Assembly (NCBI RefSeq): GCF_004745645.1
Contig: NZ_SRMB01000001.1
Span: 1,178,001 to 1,242,000 of the forward strand
Reading direction: 5' to 3'
Length of the DNA stretch: 64,000 nucleotides
DNA from: Hymenobacter metallicola
GTDB lineage: Bacteria > Bacteroidota > Bacteroidia > Cytophagales > Hymenobacteraceae
The number at the start of each line of letters is the position of its first letter. The stretch's first letter is position 1. Positions 23,874-30,981 of the stretch are shown here, piece by piece. A program made the translations under genes and the position numbers. Under the pieces are notes generated by a model. It saw nothing but the letters and a program-made list of their open reading frames with translations. It made no database searches and was not told where the DNA came from.

Positions 23874-24495
23874 AGCAAACGGGCTCGGCAAACGCTTCCA
23901 TCGGGAGTGGATTTTTCGCGGCCTGACCCACCTGTTTCGCCCCGGCACGGCCACGGCGCTGCTGGGCCCCAACGGCTCGGGCAAAAGCACCCTGCTCAAC
24001 ACGCTTTCGGGCCAAATCCTGGCGACGGAGGGTACGCTGACCTACTCCGTTGACGGGCAGGTAGTACCGGTAGAAGAGGTGCCCCGCCGGCTGGCTTATT
24101 GCGCCCCCTACCTCGAGTTGATTGAGGAGTTGACCCTAACCGAGCTGCTGCACTTTCACACCCGCTTCAAGCCGCTACGGCCCGGCATTACGCCCACGCG
24201 GCTGATTGAGCTGATGTACCTGGAAAAATCCCGCCACAAGCTGGTACGCGACTTTTCCTCCGGCATGAAGCAACGCCTCAAGCTGGCCCTGGCCCTGTAT
24301 GCCGACTCGCCCCTGCTGCTGCTCGACGAGCCGACTACCAACTTGGACCGCACCGGCGTAGAGTGGTACCTAGAGCATGTCGCCGTTAGCGTGACCAACC
24401 GGCTGGTGCTAGTCAGCTCCAACGTGCCGGAGGAATATGGCTTCTGCCAGCAGCAGCTCAGCGTGACCGATTTTGGGGCCAAAGCCGCCCGCTGA
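23863..24495 (+). CDS. ABC transporter ATP-binding protein
   Basis: The 210-residue ATPase has Walker A (GPNGSGKST, about residue 38), a signature region written FSSGMKQRLKLAL (about 127) in place of LSGGQ, and Walker B with catalytic Glu (LLLLDEPTTNLD, about 150). A GTG start at 23863 overlaps lpxA by 11 bp. No permease gene lies next to it, so the transporter partner must be encoded elsewhere. Its place after lpxA is common in related bacteria and may reflect an envelope role, but it is not LptB by sequence pattern. Cytoplasmic. Confidence 0.85.
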   Translation: MQIEANGLGKRFHREWIFRGLTHLFRPGTATALLGPNGSGKSTLLNTLSGQILATEGTLTYSVDGQVVPVEEVPRRLAYCAPYLELIEELTLTELLHFHTRFKPLRPGITPTRLIELMYLEKSRHKLVRDFSSGMKQRLKLALALYADSPLLLLDEPTTNLDRTGVEWYLEHVAVSVTNRLVLVSSNVPEEYGFCQQQLSVTDFGAKAAR

Positions 24496-24812
24496 CAGCT
24501 CCGAAGCCGCCCGCCGCCAACTTACATCTTTATGGCTTTTGGTGCTTTTCTGCCCGGGCTTGACCAGCCTCGCAGGATTGGGCCTAACCTCTTCGCTTAC
24601 TGGGTATAACTCGTTAATTCGGATGAAAATCCCCTTTCTCGTAAGCTGAAGGATTGTTCAGCCAACTTGCCGAGAAGAGGAATAAGCCGGGAATTTTCCC
24701 GTCGATTTTTACCTTGCATGTCCAACCTCCGGCCGCGGCACCCGTATCTTCGCAGCCGGACCTGTTTCGCTAGCTTCTTCAATATTTCCCACTTTACAGC
24801 CCTGACAAGGCC
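24496..24812. other. Intergenic region with no recognised gene
   Basis: These 317 bp contain no supported ORF or hairpin terminator. TACCTTGC near 24710 is close to the phylum -7 element and might serve the Asp-rich protein gene, but no -33 TTG is suitably placed. Confidence 0.3.
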
Positions 24813-25166
24813 ATGAAACAATACGACGACCTCGACGACGACTTCCTCGACGATGACGATGAGCTGGATACTTTCGCCAAAACCGGCGGCAGCAAAACCC
24901 GCGGCAACGACGAAGACCGCCTTAGTGCCAAGTACGCCGATTATCTGATGTGGCGCGATACGGGCTCCTCTCACGACGAAGCCCTGGACCTGGCCAACAT
25001 GACGGAAGAGGAATACACTACCGCTGAAGCCGCCGAAGATCCGGATGGCGGCGGGGGCTTCTCCAGCCTGGATGATGACGATGACTTCGATGACGACGAC
25101 GACGACTCGTTTGGTAGCAGCCGCGGCAGCCGGGGCTCGCGCTACTCCGATGATGACGACTATTAA
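24813..25166 (+). CDS. Asp-rich small acidic protein, unknown function
   Basis: The 117-residue protein has two very acidic blocks, one at residues 5-18 (YDDLDDDFLDDDDEL) and one at 86-98, and ends in DDDDY. Between them is a more ordinary helical segment (DRLSAKYADYLMWRDTGSS, then HDEALDLANMTEEEY) that looks like a small folded domain. A Ser/Arg/Gly linker (SSRGSRGSRYS) precedes the C-terminal acidic end. Such proteins can act as chaperones for basic partners or bind metals, but there is no evidence here for either. It stands alone and ends in two hairpins. Confidence 0.7.
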   Translation: MKQYDDLDDDFLDDDDELDTFAKTGGSKTRGNDEDRLSAKYADYLMWRDTGSSHDEALDLANMTEEEYTTAEAAEDPDGGGGFSSLDDDDDFDDDDDDSFGSSRGSRGSRYSDDDDY

Positions 25167-25167
25167 T

Positions 25168-25234
25168 GTAGCTGCTGGTAGCAGCTACTAACCAACAAAA
25201 AAGTCCGCCTGGAGCATTCCAGGCGGACTTTTTT
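25168..25234. terminator. Two tandem hairpins including a bidirectional terminator
   Basis: GTAGCTGCT/AGCAGCTAC (25168-25188) follows 2 bp after the stop codon. It is succeeded by perfect 17-bp arms at 25197-25213 and 25218-25234 (core GTCCGCCTGGA) with A and T runs outside. The second stem serves both this gene and the converging DUF4197 gene. Confidence 0.85.
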
Positions 25235-25252
25235 GTGGTAATTCCGGACAGC

Positions 25253-26017
25253 CTAGCCCTGCTTGCCGCCAAACACCCGGCGCAGCAGCTCGGTAGTACG
25301 GGCCACCGGGTTTTCCCGGATGTTGGCTTCTTCCTGCGCAATCAGCGTAAACAAGCCGCCAATGGCTTTGTCCGTGGCGTACTGATTCAGATCTGTTTGC
25401 ACGGGCTTGACCAGGGGAATCATGTTGTAGCGGGTGGTCAAATCGGTGTAGTAGCGCGTGGCATTCACTTTGTCCAAGGACTGTTGAATGATGGGCTTGA
25501 AGGCCGTCGTCAACTGGGAGGTGGTCGTGCGCTTCAGGTAGTTGGTAGCCGCGTCTTTTTCCCCGGTCAGGATGCCCCAGACGTCCTTAAACGTGAGGCT
25601 CTTGATGGCCGACAAAAAGATAGGCTTAGCACTCCGGGCCGCATCTTCGGCACCCCGATTCAGGGAAAGCTCGAACTTATCGACCTGGGAGCCCAGCCCA
25701 ATGGCCCGCAGCGAAGTGGCGACCCGCTGAGCATCGGGCGGGAAAGGAATGCGGATGAGCCGGTTCAGATAAAAGCCGTCCTGCTTGGAGGCCTGGTCGG
25801 CGCCTTTGGTGATACCCTGGGTCAGGGCTTCCTTGAGCCCCATAGCCGCTTCCGTTTGGCTTACGCTCCCAGCCGAGGTAGAACTGGTTTTGGCCGCCGT
25901 ACCCGCCCGATTGGTTAGGATCTGGCCGATTTTCGACAAATCAATCTTTTGGGCGGAAGCAGAGAAGTTGAGGGCCGTCAGGGCCAGGAGCAGGAGAAAG
26001 GAGCTCTTCTTTTTCAT
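25253..26017 (-). CDS. DUF4197 family exported protein
   Basis: The 254-residue protein has a Sec signal peptide (KKKSSFLLLLALTALNFSASAQ, cleaved after SAQ). The mature part matches the DUF4197 pattern: GLKEALTQGITKGADQAS, IRIPFPPDAQRVATSLR, AEDAARSAKPIF, and a conserved end (DKAIGGLFTLIAQEEANIR). Known members are periplasmic helical proteins of unknown function. A related gene lies just upstream on the same strand (26180-26977) with its own terminator, so the pair probably arose by duplication. Confidence 0.85.
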   Translation of the reverse strand: MKKKSSFLLLLALTALNFSASAQKIDLSKIGQILTNRAGTAAKTSSTSAGSVSQTEAAMGLKEALTQGITKGADQASKQDGFYLNRLIRIPFPPDAQRVATSLRAIGLGSQVDKFELSLNRGAEDAARSAKPIFLSAIKSLTFKDVWGILTGEKDAATNYLKRTTTSQLTTAFKPIIQQSLDKVNATRYYTDLTTRYNMIPLVKPVQTDLNQYATDKAIGGLFTLIAQEEANIRENPVARTTELLRRVFGGKQG

Positions 26018-26117
26018 GATGCACAGGAGCGAAAAACCCGGCCAACCTGGCCGACGTCATTCGTAAAACACAAACCTGGCCAATTTTATTCAATCCAGTT
26101 TTCTGCCCGGGCGGCAC

Positions 26118-26155
26118 AAAAAAAGCCCAGCTGGCCGAAGAAGCCAACTGGGCTG
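26118..26155 (-). terminator. Terminator after the upstream DUF4197 gene
   Basis: AGCCCAGCTGGC (26124-26135) pairs with GCCAACTGGGCT (26143-26154) with one mismatch. On the minus strand the stem is followed by a run of seven T (26118-26124), right after the stop at 26180. Confidence 0.75.
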
Positions 26156-26179
26156 GGTAAGCCGGGCCTGAGGGTGGAC

Positions 26180-26977
26180 CTATTTGCCAAAAGCCCGCTT
26201 CAGCGCGGCCGAGCCCCGGGCCGCTGCGTTCAGGCGGATACGGCCTTCCTCGGCGGCCATCAGGGAGAAAATACCATCGGAGGTTTTCTGGGTGGCATAG
26301 GCCGTCAGGTCGGCATTTACCGGCGTCACGAGCGGAATCTTGTTGTAGCGGGCTATCATCTCGGCGTAGAGCTTGGTAGCACCGGTTTGTTCCAACGACT
26401 GCTGCACAATGGGCTTAAGAGCCGTCAGCAGCTGGGCCTCCGTGTTCTGGTGCAGGTAGAGCGTGGCCGCGTCGGGCTCCCGGGTCGTGACCAGGGCCAT
26501 GGCGTCGGCAAAGCTTAGGTTTTGAACGGCTCCCAGGAAGATAGGCTTGGCCTGAGCCGCGGCCGCTTCAGCGCTACGGTTGAGCACCACTTCAAATTTA
26601 TCGACCAGGGCCCCCATGCGTAGTCCCCGCAGGGTGGTAGCCACTAGTTCGGCCTCGGCCGGGAAGGTAATCCGGATATCCTCGTTGGCATTAAAGCCTT
26701 CGGCGGAGCCAGCAATGTCCACGGCGCGGGTTACGCTCTGCGTTAGTGCTTCTTTGAGCCCGGTATTGGCTTCGGCTACGGTCAGCGGGGCGGGCGGTGT
26801 CACGACGGCCGGGGTCGTTACCTTGGTCGTGGTCTTGGTCGTGGTTTTAACCGGGGCCTTGGCCGTGGTTTTTTTCGTCGTGGTCTTTTTGGCGGTGGTC
26901 TTGGTCTGGGCCTGAACGGCTTGGGCACCGGCCAGGGTACAGATCAGGGCGGCAACAAGAATGCGGAAACGAAGCAT
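26180..26977 (-). CDS. DUF4197 family exported protein with Lys/Thr-rich linker
   Basis: The 265-residue protein has a signal peptide (MLRFRILVAALICTLAGAQA), then a Lys/Thr repeat linker (about residues 25-60, TTKKTTAKAPVKTTTK) and a DUF4197 domain (GLKEALTQSVTRAVDIAG, IRITFPAEAELVATTLR, AAAQAKPIFLGAVQNL). The linker is absent from the neighbouring paralogue at 25253 and may thread through peptidoglycan or tether the domain. The ATG at 26977 is set by the signal peptide; the in-frame extension to 27112 covers the cinA promoter side and is not coding. It diverges from cinA. Confidence 0.83.
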   Translation of the reverse strand: MLRFRILVAALICTLAGAQAVQAQTKTTAKKTTTKKTTAKAPVKTTTKTTTKVTTPAVVTPPAPLTVAEANTGLKEALTQSVTRAVDIAGSAEGFNANEDIRITFPAEAELVATTLRGLRMGALVDKFEVVLNRSAEAAAAQAKPIFLGAVQNLSFADAMALVTTREPDAATLYLHQNTEAQLLTALKPIVQQSLEQTGATKLYAEMIARYNKIPLVTPVNADLTAYATQKTSDGIFSLMAAEEGRIRLNAAARGSAALKRAFGK

Positions 26978-27077
26978 AGCAGAGAAAAAAGCGAAAAACC
27001 CGAAGCCCTTAGTGAGCGTCTTATCCGCGTTGGCCCCAAATTGCACCAAATTCCCTCTCCTTCCTAACACCGGTTCC

Positions 27078-28340
27078 ATGTCCCACATTCCAGACGCAGA
27101 AATCATTACCATTGGCGACGAGCTCCTCTATGGACAGGTCATTGATACCAATTCCGCTTTTATGGGCCAGGAGCTGGGCAAGCTCGGCATTCGGGTGCGC
27201 CAGATAACGAGTGTTTCCGACCGCGCCGACGAAATCGTGCAGGCTCTGGACGCGGCCCGGACCCGGGCCCAGGTCGTGCTCATCACCGGGGGCCTGGGCC
27301 CGACCAAAGACGACCTGACCAAAAACATCCTGACCGACTACTTCCGTACCGAGCTGGTGCTCAATGAAGCTTCCCTGCGCGACGTGGAAGCCATTTTTGC
27401 CCGCTTCAACCGACCCATGCTGGAAGTAAACCGCCAACAGGCCTTCCTGCCCGCTTCCTGCACGCCCGTGCGCAATGTGGTGGGGACGGCCCCGGGCATG
27501 TGGTTCGAGGACGAAGGCGTGGTATTTGTGTCGATGCCCGGCGTGCCGTTTGAGATGAAGCGGATGATGACCGACACGGTGCTGCCCCGCCTGAAGCGCC
27601 ACTTTCAGACCCCGCCCATCGAGCACATCGTCGTGCAGACCGTGGGCCTGGGCGAGTCGTTTCTGGCCGAAAAAATTGCGGCTTGGGAAGACGCGTTGCC
27701 GAGCAACATGAAGCTGGCCTACCTGCCGTATTTGGGCGGGGTACGCCTGCGCCTGACCGGCTCCGACGATGGTCAGCCCGAGTTGCGTGGCCGCATGGAA
27801 GCCCGGATGCCCGAGCTGCGCGCCCTGCTCGGCGACCATCTCTTTGCCGAAGGCGAAGTACCCCTCGAAGCTGCCGTAGGGCAGCTGCTGCTGGCGCGGG
27901 GCCTGACTATCGGCACGGCCGAAAGCTGTACCGGCGGCTACGTAGCCCACAAGCTGACCAGCATTCCGGGCAGTTCCGCTTACTTTTTGGGCAGCATTGT
28001 TTCGTATCATAACAACATCAAGATCAATGAGCTGGGCGTGTTACCTGAAACCCTTGCTGCACATGGGGCGGTAAGCGAAGAAGTGGTGCGCCAGATGGCC
28101 GAAGGGGCCCGCCGCCGGCTGGGGGTAGATGTAGCCATTGCCACTAGCGGCATTGCCGGCCCCGACGGCGGCAGCGAGGAAAAACCCGTGGGCACTTTCT
28201 GGCTGGCCTACGCCGACGACCACCAGACGGTAGCCCGCAAAATCACCTTCAACCGGGGCCGGCAGCTCAATATTGAGTATGCTACTACCAGTGTGCTGAA
28301 TCTGCTACGCCAGAGCCTACCGCCCTTGGCCCCGCAGTAA
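27078..28340 (+). CDS. cinA: CinA-family competence/damage-inducible protein
   Basis: The 420-residue protein has both CinA parts. Residues 1-170 form the molybdopterin-binding-like (COG1058) domain with IGDELLYGQVIDTNS and TGGLGPTKDDLT. Residues 255-415 are the NMN deamidase domain with GTAESCTGGYVAHKLTSIPG, SYHNNIK and ATSGIAGPDGG. In other bacteria CinA acts in pyridine nucleotide recycling (ADP-ribose pyrophosphatase and NMN amidase). The ATG at 27078 directly precedes the conserved AEIITIGDE strand; upstream in-frame sequence is not conserved. Confidence 0.93.
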   Translation: MSHIPDAEIITIGDELLYGQVIDTNSAFMGQELGKLGIRVRQITSVSDRADEIVQALDAARTRAQVVLITGGLGPTKDDLTKNILTDYFRTELVLNEASLRDVEAIFARFNRPMLEVNRQQAFLPASCTPVRNVVGTAPGMWFEDEGVVFVSMPGVPFEMKRMMTDTVLPRLKRHFQTPPIEHIVVQTVGLGESFLAEKIAAWEDALPSNMKLAYLPYLGGVRLRLTGSDDGQPELRGRMEARMPELRALLGDHLFAEGEVPLEAAVGQLLLARGLTIGTAESCTGGYVAHKLTSIPGSSAYFLGSIVSYHNNIKINELGVLPETLAAHGAVSEEVVRQMAEGARRRLGVDVAIATSGIAGPDGGSEEKPVGTFWLAYADDHQTVARKITFNRGRQLNIEYATTSVLNLLRQSLPPLAPQ

Positions 28341-28715
28341 TACCTGCGCTGGGCGAGGGCGCGCCACGCTCGACAGCCCAGCGGAATTCGGCAAGGCACT
28401 GTTTGCACTACGGTGACTTCCTTATTTCTCATTTTCGGCCTACTTAATCAAGCCGCCGCCCCACCCGGGCCGGCGGCTTTTTGGTGAGTAGCCGCCATGT
28501 AGCCCCGGCCTAAGGATGCCAGCTCTGCTGCACAGCCTGATAACCAGCATTGTAGAAACTGGCACTACCCTATACAAACCGACCTTCACATAGTGCAACT
28601 GTCAGGTCGGCACCTATATTTACCCTGCTTTTTCTCGATATCCTTCTGGCTGAGCAAGCGCCTGACGCACCCCTCATCCACGTCTTACTACCGGAGTTGG
28701 CACTCCTCCTATTGC
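28341..28715. other. Intergenic region with one terminator
   Basis: These 375 bp hold the cinA terminator (28450-28482) and otherwise no recognised gene. TATATTTA at 28615-28622 is one base from the -7 consensus and could serve the small exported protein gene at 28716. Confidence 0.35.
28450..28482 (+). terminator. cinA terminator
   Basis: AAGCCGCCG (28450-28458) pairs with CGGCGGCTT (28471-28479) around a GC-rich loop and is followed by a short T run. Confidence 0.7.
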
Positions 28716-28934
28716 ATGCAGCACGTATCCCCACTGGTATTGCGGGCCGACCAGACCCGCCCCCTTCATTTTTATACCCGCCTGCTCGGGCTTCTTTTGA
28801 CTCTGCTGCCCGAGCTGGCCCAGGCCCAGGCCCAGGCCCCGGCTACCCGCACGGCCCCGCCGGTAAGCACCATCCTCCTGCCCGATGGCACAGTGCGCAC
28901 CGGCGCTAATGGCTCGTTTGATGCCACCGATTAG
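28716..28934 (+). CDS. Possible small exported protein, unrecognised
   Basis: From the ATG at 28716 this is 72 residues: an Arg-containing start, a hydrophobic helix (LLGLLLTLLPELAQAQA) that would serve as a signal peptide, and a 35-residue mature part ending in SFDATD. Base composition in the mature part looks coding (GC-rich third positions). There is no known domain. A longer in-frame version starting at 28593 adds Ser-rich residues that look non-coding. Confidence 0.42.
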   Translation: MQHVSPLVLRADQTRPLHFYTRLLGLLLTLLPELAQAQAQAPATRTAPPVSTILLPDGTVRTGANGSFDATD

Positions 28935-29240
28935 TACTGTTTCAGCCGGTGCACCGCCGTGCCGGCTCGCAAGCCGTCCGGCTGGTGGTCGAGTAAGCTT
29001 GCCCTAACCACTGCCGGGTACGAAAGCCGTTGTTCCTTGTGGAGCAGCGGCTTTTTACCTTTGCCAGGCACCAGCCATTACATTGCCAGTTATGGCTTTG
29101 GCGAAGGTTTTTTGGCCACTGGGCGGGCCGTAGCTCTTCCGTCGTCATTGCCGCAGCCGAAAAGCGGGCAGCTTGCGGCTTTCTGTTACCTTTGAGGCCT
29201 CAATCTCCCACCCAACAACCCCCAACAACCCAACAACCGC
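28935..29240. promoter_or_regulatory. Region upstream of the E2 gene with two TAnnTTTG elements
   Basis: In this 306-bp gap TACCTTTG occurs exactly at 29056-29063 (TTG at 29030-29032, 23 bp upstream, or at 29037-29039, 16 bp upstream) and again at 29187-29194, 47 bp before the E2 ATG. Both fit the Bacteroidota -7 element. ACAACCC repeats lie just before the start codon. No gene is supported. Confidence 0.4.
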
Positions 29241-30638
29241 ATGGCACGAGTGGAAATGGTGATGCCCAAAATGGGCGAAAGCATTATGGAAGGCACCGTT
29301 CTGAAATGGCTCAAGCAAGTCGGCGACGCCATCGAGCAGGACGAATCGGTGCTGGAAGTGGCAACGGATAAGGTAGATACCGAAGTGCCCGCCATTCACG
29401 CCGGAGTATTGCAGGAAATCCTGGTGCAGGAAGGCCAAGTCGTGGCCGTGGGCGCCCCAATTGCCGTTATCGAAACCGACGCTGCCTCGGCCGGCGCTGC
29501 TGCACCCACAGCAGCCCCAGTAACGGCGCAAGAAACTTCGTCTCCTTCCCTGAACGGCGCGGAAACCAATGTTCCGTATTTGCCCGAGCAGCATGACCCG
29601 CAGGCTGAGCAGCGCCTAGCCGTGGCCCAGCCCGGCCGCTTCTACTCGCCCCTGGTCCTGAGCATTGCCCGCCAGGAAGGTATTTCGATGGCCGACCTGG
29701 AATATCTGCCCGGCACCGGCAAGGAAGGCCGCGTGACCAAGCAGGACATTCTGGCTTACGTAGAGAACGGCAAACAGCCGCTGACGCAGGCTGCCCCAGT
29801 AGCGCAAGCTGCAGCTGCGCCTGCTCCTGCGCAATCAACCCCGCAGCCTCAGACCACTCCCGCTCCGGCACCAGCGGCACAGCCCGCCCCCACGGCCGTA
29901 GCCAGCAAGCCGGCTCCTTCGGTGAGCGGCAACAACGAGCTGATCGAAATGGACCGCATGCGCAAGATGATTGCCCAGCGCATGGTCGACTCGAAGCGCA
30001 TTTCGCCCCACGTTACCTCGTTCGTGGAGGCCGACGTGACCGAACTCGTGAACTGGCGCAACAAGCACAAGGATGCCTACAAGAAGCGGGAAGGCGAGAA
30101 CCTGACCTTCACGCCCATCTTCATCCAGGCCGTGGCCCGCGCCATTCAGGACTTCCCCAACATCAACGTGTCGGTAGATGGGGACTACATCATCAAGAAG
30201 CGCGACATTAACATTGGCGTGGCGGTAGCGCTGCCCTCGGGCAATCTAATTGTGCCCGTCATTCACAACGCCGACCAGCTGAACCTGAACGGCCTAAGCA
30301 AGCGCGTGAATGACCTCGCCACCCGGGCCCGGGCCAACAAGCTCAAGCCCGAAGACCTGGAAGGCGGTACCTATACGTTGAGCAACGTGGGCTCCTTCGG
30401 CAACGTGATGGGCACGCCCATTATCATGCAGCCCCAGGTGGCCATCATGGCCGTGGGCGCTATCAAGAAGAAGCCGGCCGTGATTGAAACGCCCCAGGGT
30501 GATTTGATCGGGGTGCGCCACTTCATGTTCCTCTCGCACAGCTACGACCACCGGGTAGTCGATGGCTCGCTAGGCGGTATGTTCGTGCGCAAAGTGGCCG
30601 ACTACCTCGAACAGTTCGACCCGAATACGGCTATCTAA
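29241..30638 (+). CDS. 2-oxo acid dehydrogenase E2 component (dihydrolipoyl acyltransferase)
   Basis: The 465-residue protein has a lipoyl domain (residues 1-77, lipoylated K44 in EVATDKVDTE), an Ala/Pro linker, a peripheral subunit-binding domain (about 133-175, SPLVLSIARQEGISMADLEY), a second Ala/Pro/Gln linker, and the catalytic acyltransferase domain (about 230-465) with the active-site motif SYDHRVVDGS near residue 434. It is the core of a pyruvate, oxoglutarate or branched-chain complex. The E1 and E3 genes are not nearby, so the substrate is open; the lipoyl domain looks most like branched-chain or pyruvate types. A terminator follows. Confidence 0.92.
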   Translation: MARVEMVMPKMGESIMEGTVLKWLKQVGDAIEQDESVLEVATDKVDTEVPAIHAGVLQEILVQEGQVVAVGAPIAVIETDAASAGAAAPTAAPVTAQETSSPSLNGAETNVPYLPEQHDPQAEQRLAVAQPGRFYSPLVLSIARQEGISMADLEYLPGTGKEGRVTKQDILAYVENGKQPLTQAAPVAQAAAAPAPAQSTPQPQTTPAPAPAAQPAPTAVASKPAPSVSGNNELIEMDRMRKMIAQRMVDSKRISPHVTSFVEADVTELVNWRNKHKDAYKKREGENLTFTPIFIQAVARAIQDFPNINVSVDGDYIIKKRDINIGVAVALPSGNLIVPVIHNADQLNLNGLSKRVNDLATRARANKLKPEDLEGGTYTLSNVGSFGNVMGTPIIMQPQVAIMAVGAIKKKPAVIETPQGDLIGVRHFMFLSHSYDHRVVDGSLGGMFVRKVADYLEQFDPNTAI

Positions 30639-30670
30639 GCGGCACGGGCAATCCTCTTACTCACCAGAAC

Positions 30671-30698
30671 AAGCCCGTCAGCTCGACGGGCTTTTCTT
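30671..30698 (+). terminator. Terminator after the E2 gene
   Basis: AAGCCCGTC (30671-30679) pairs with GACGGGCTT (30685-30693) and is followed by TTCTTTTT. It separates the E2 gene from the tiny membrane protein gene. Confidence 0.8.
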
Positions 30699-30716
30699 TT
30701 TGATAATCAACTTTGT

Positions 30717-30893
30717 ATGAAGAACACGATTTACCTCATTGCCCTAGTCGTATCCCTGGGCTGCATTCTGTTTCTCTACCAAAAGCTCACGGCCACGGAA
30801 GAAGCCTTGCACCAGGCGGAACAGAAATTCACGGACTGCCAGCAGGTCACCTTTCAGCTACAGAACCAGCTGAGCGCCACCAAAAAACGCTAG
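30717..30893 (+). CDS. 58-residue membrane-anchored coiled-coil protein
   Basis: The ATG at 30717 opens a 58-residue frame. It has one N-terminal transmembrane helix (YLIALVVSLGCILFLY, residues 6-21) and then a polar helix with heptad character (TATEEALHQAEQKF and QQVTFQLQNQL) ending in KKR. The layout (short inner tail, membrane span, coiled coil) resembles small divisome or sensor accessory proteins, but there is no family match. It is enclosed by two terminators, which supports a separate transcript. Function unknown. Confidence 0.65.
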   Translation: MKNTIYLIALVVSLGCILFLYQKLTATEEALHQAEQKFTDCQQVTFQLQNQLSATKKR

Positions 30894-30925
30894 ATACGGC
30901 GCCATCACCTGGGCCGAATAAGCAC

Positions 30926-30958
30926 AAAAAAAGCCGCCCATGCGTGGGCGGCTTTTTT
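30926..30958. terminator. Bidirectional terminator between the small membrane protein and valS
   Basis: AAAAAAAGCCGCCCA (30926-30940) pairs with TGGGCGGCTTTTTT (30945-30958) around TGCG. A and T runs on both sides suit both converging genes. Confidence 0.88.
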
Positions 30959-30981
30959 ATTTCCGGGCTCCTAAGCACCTC

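Noticed and set aside
26820..26910. Short repeated motif that might be a tandem repeat or CRISPR
   Set aside because: The repetition is from Lys/Thr codons in the linker of the exported DUF4197 protein; there are no spacers.
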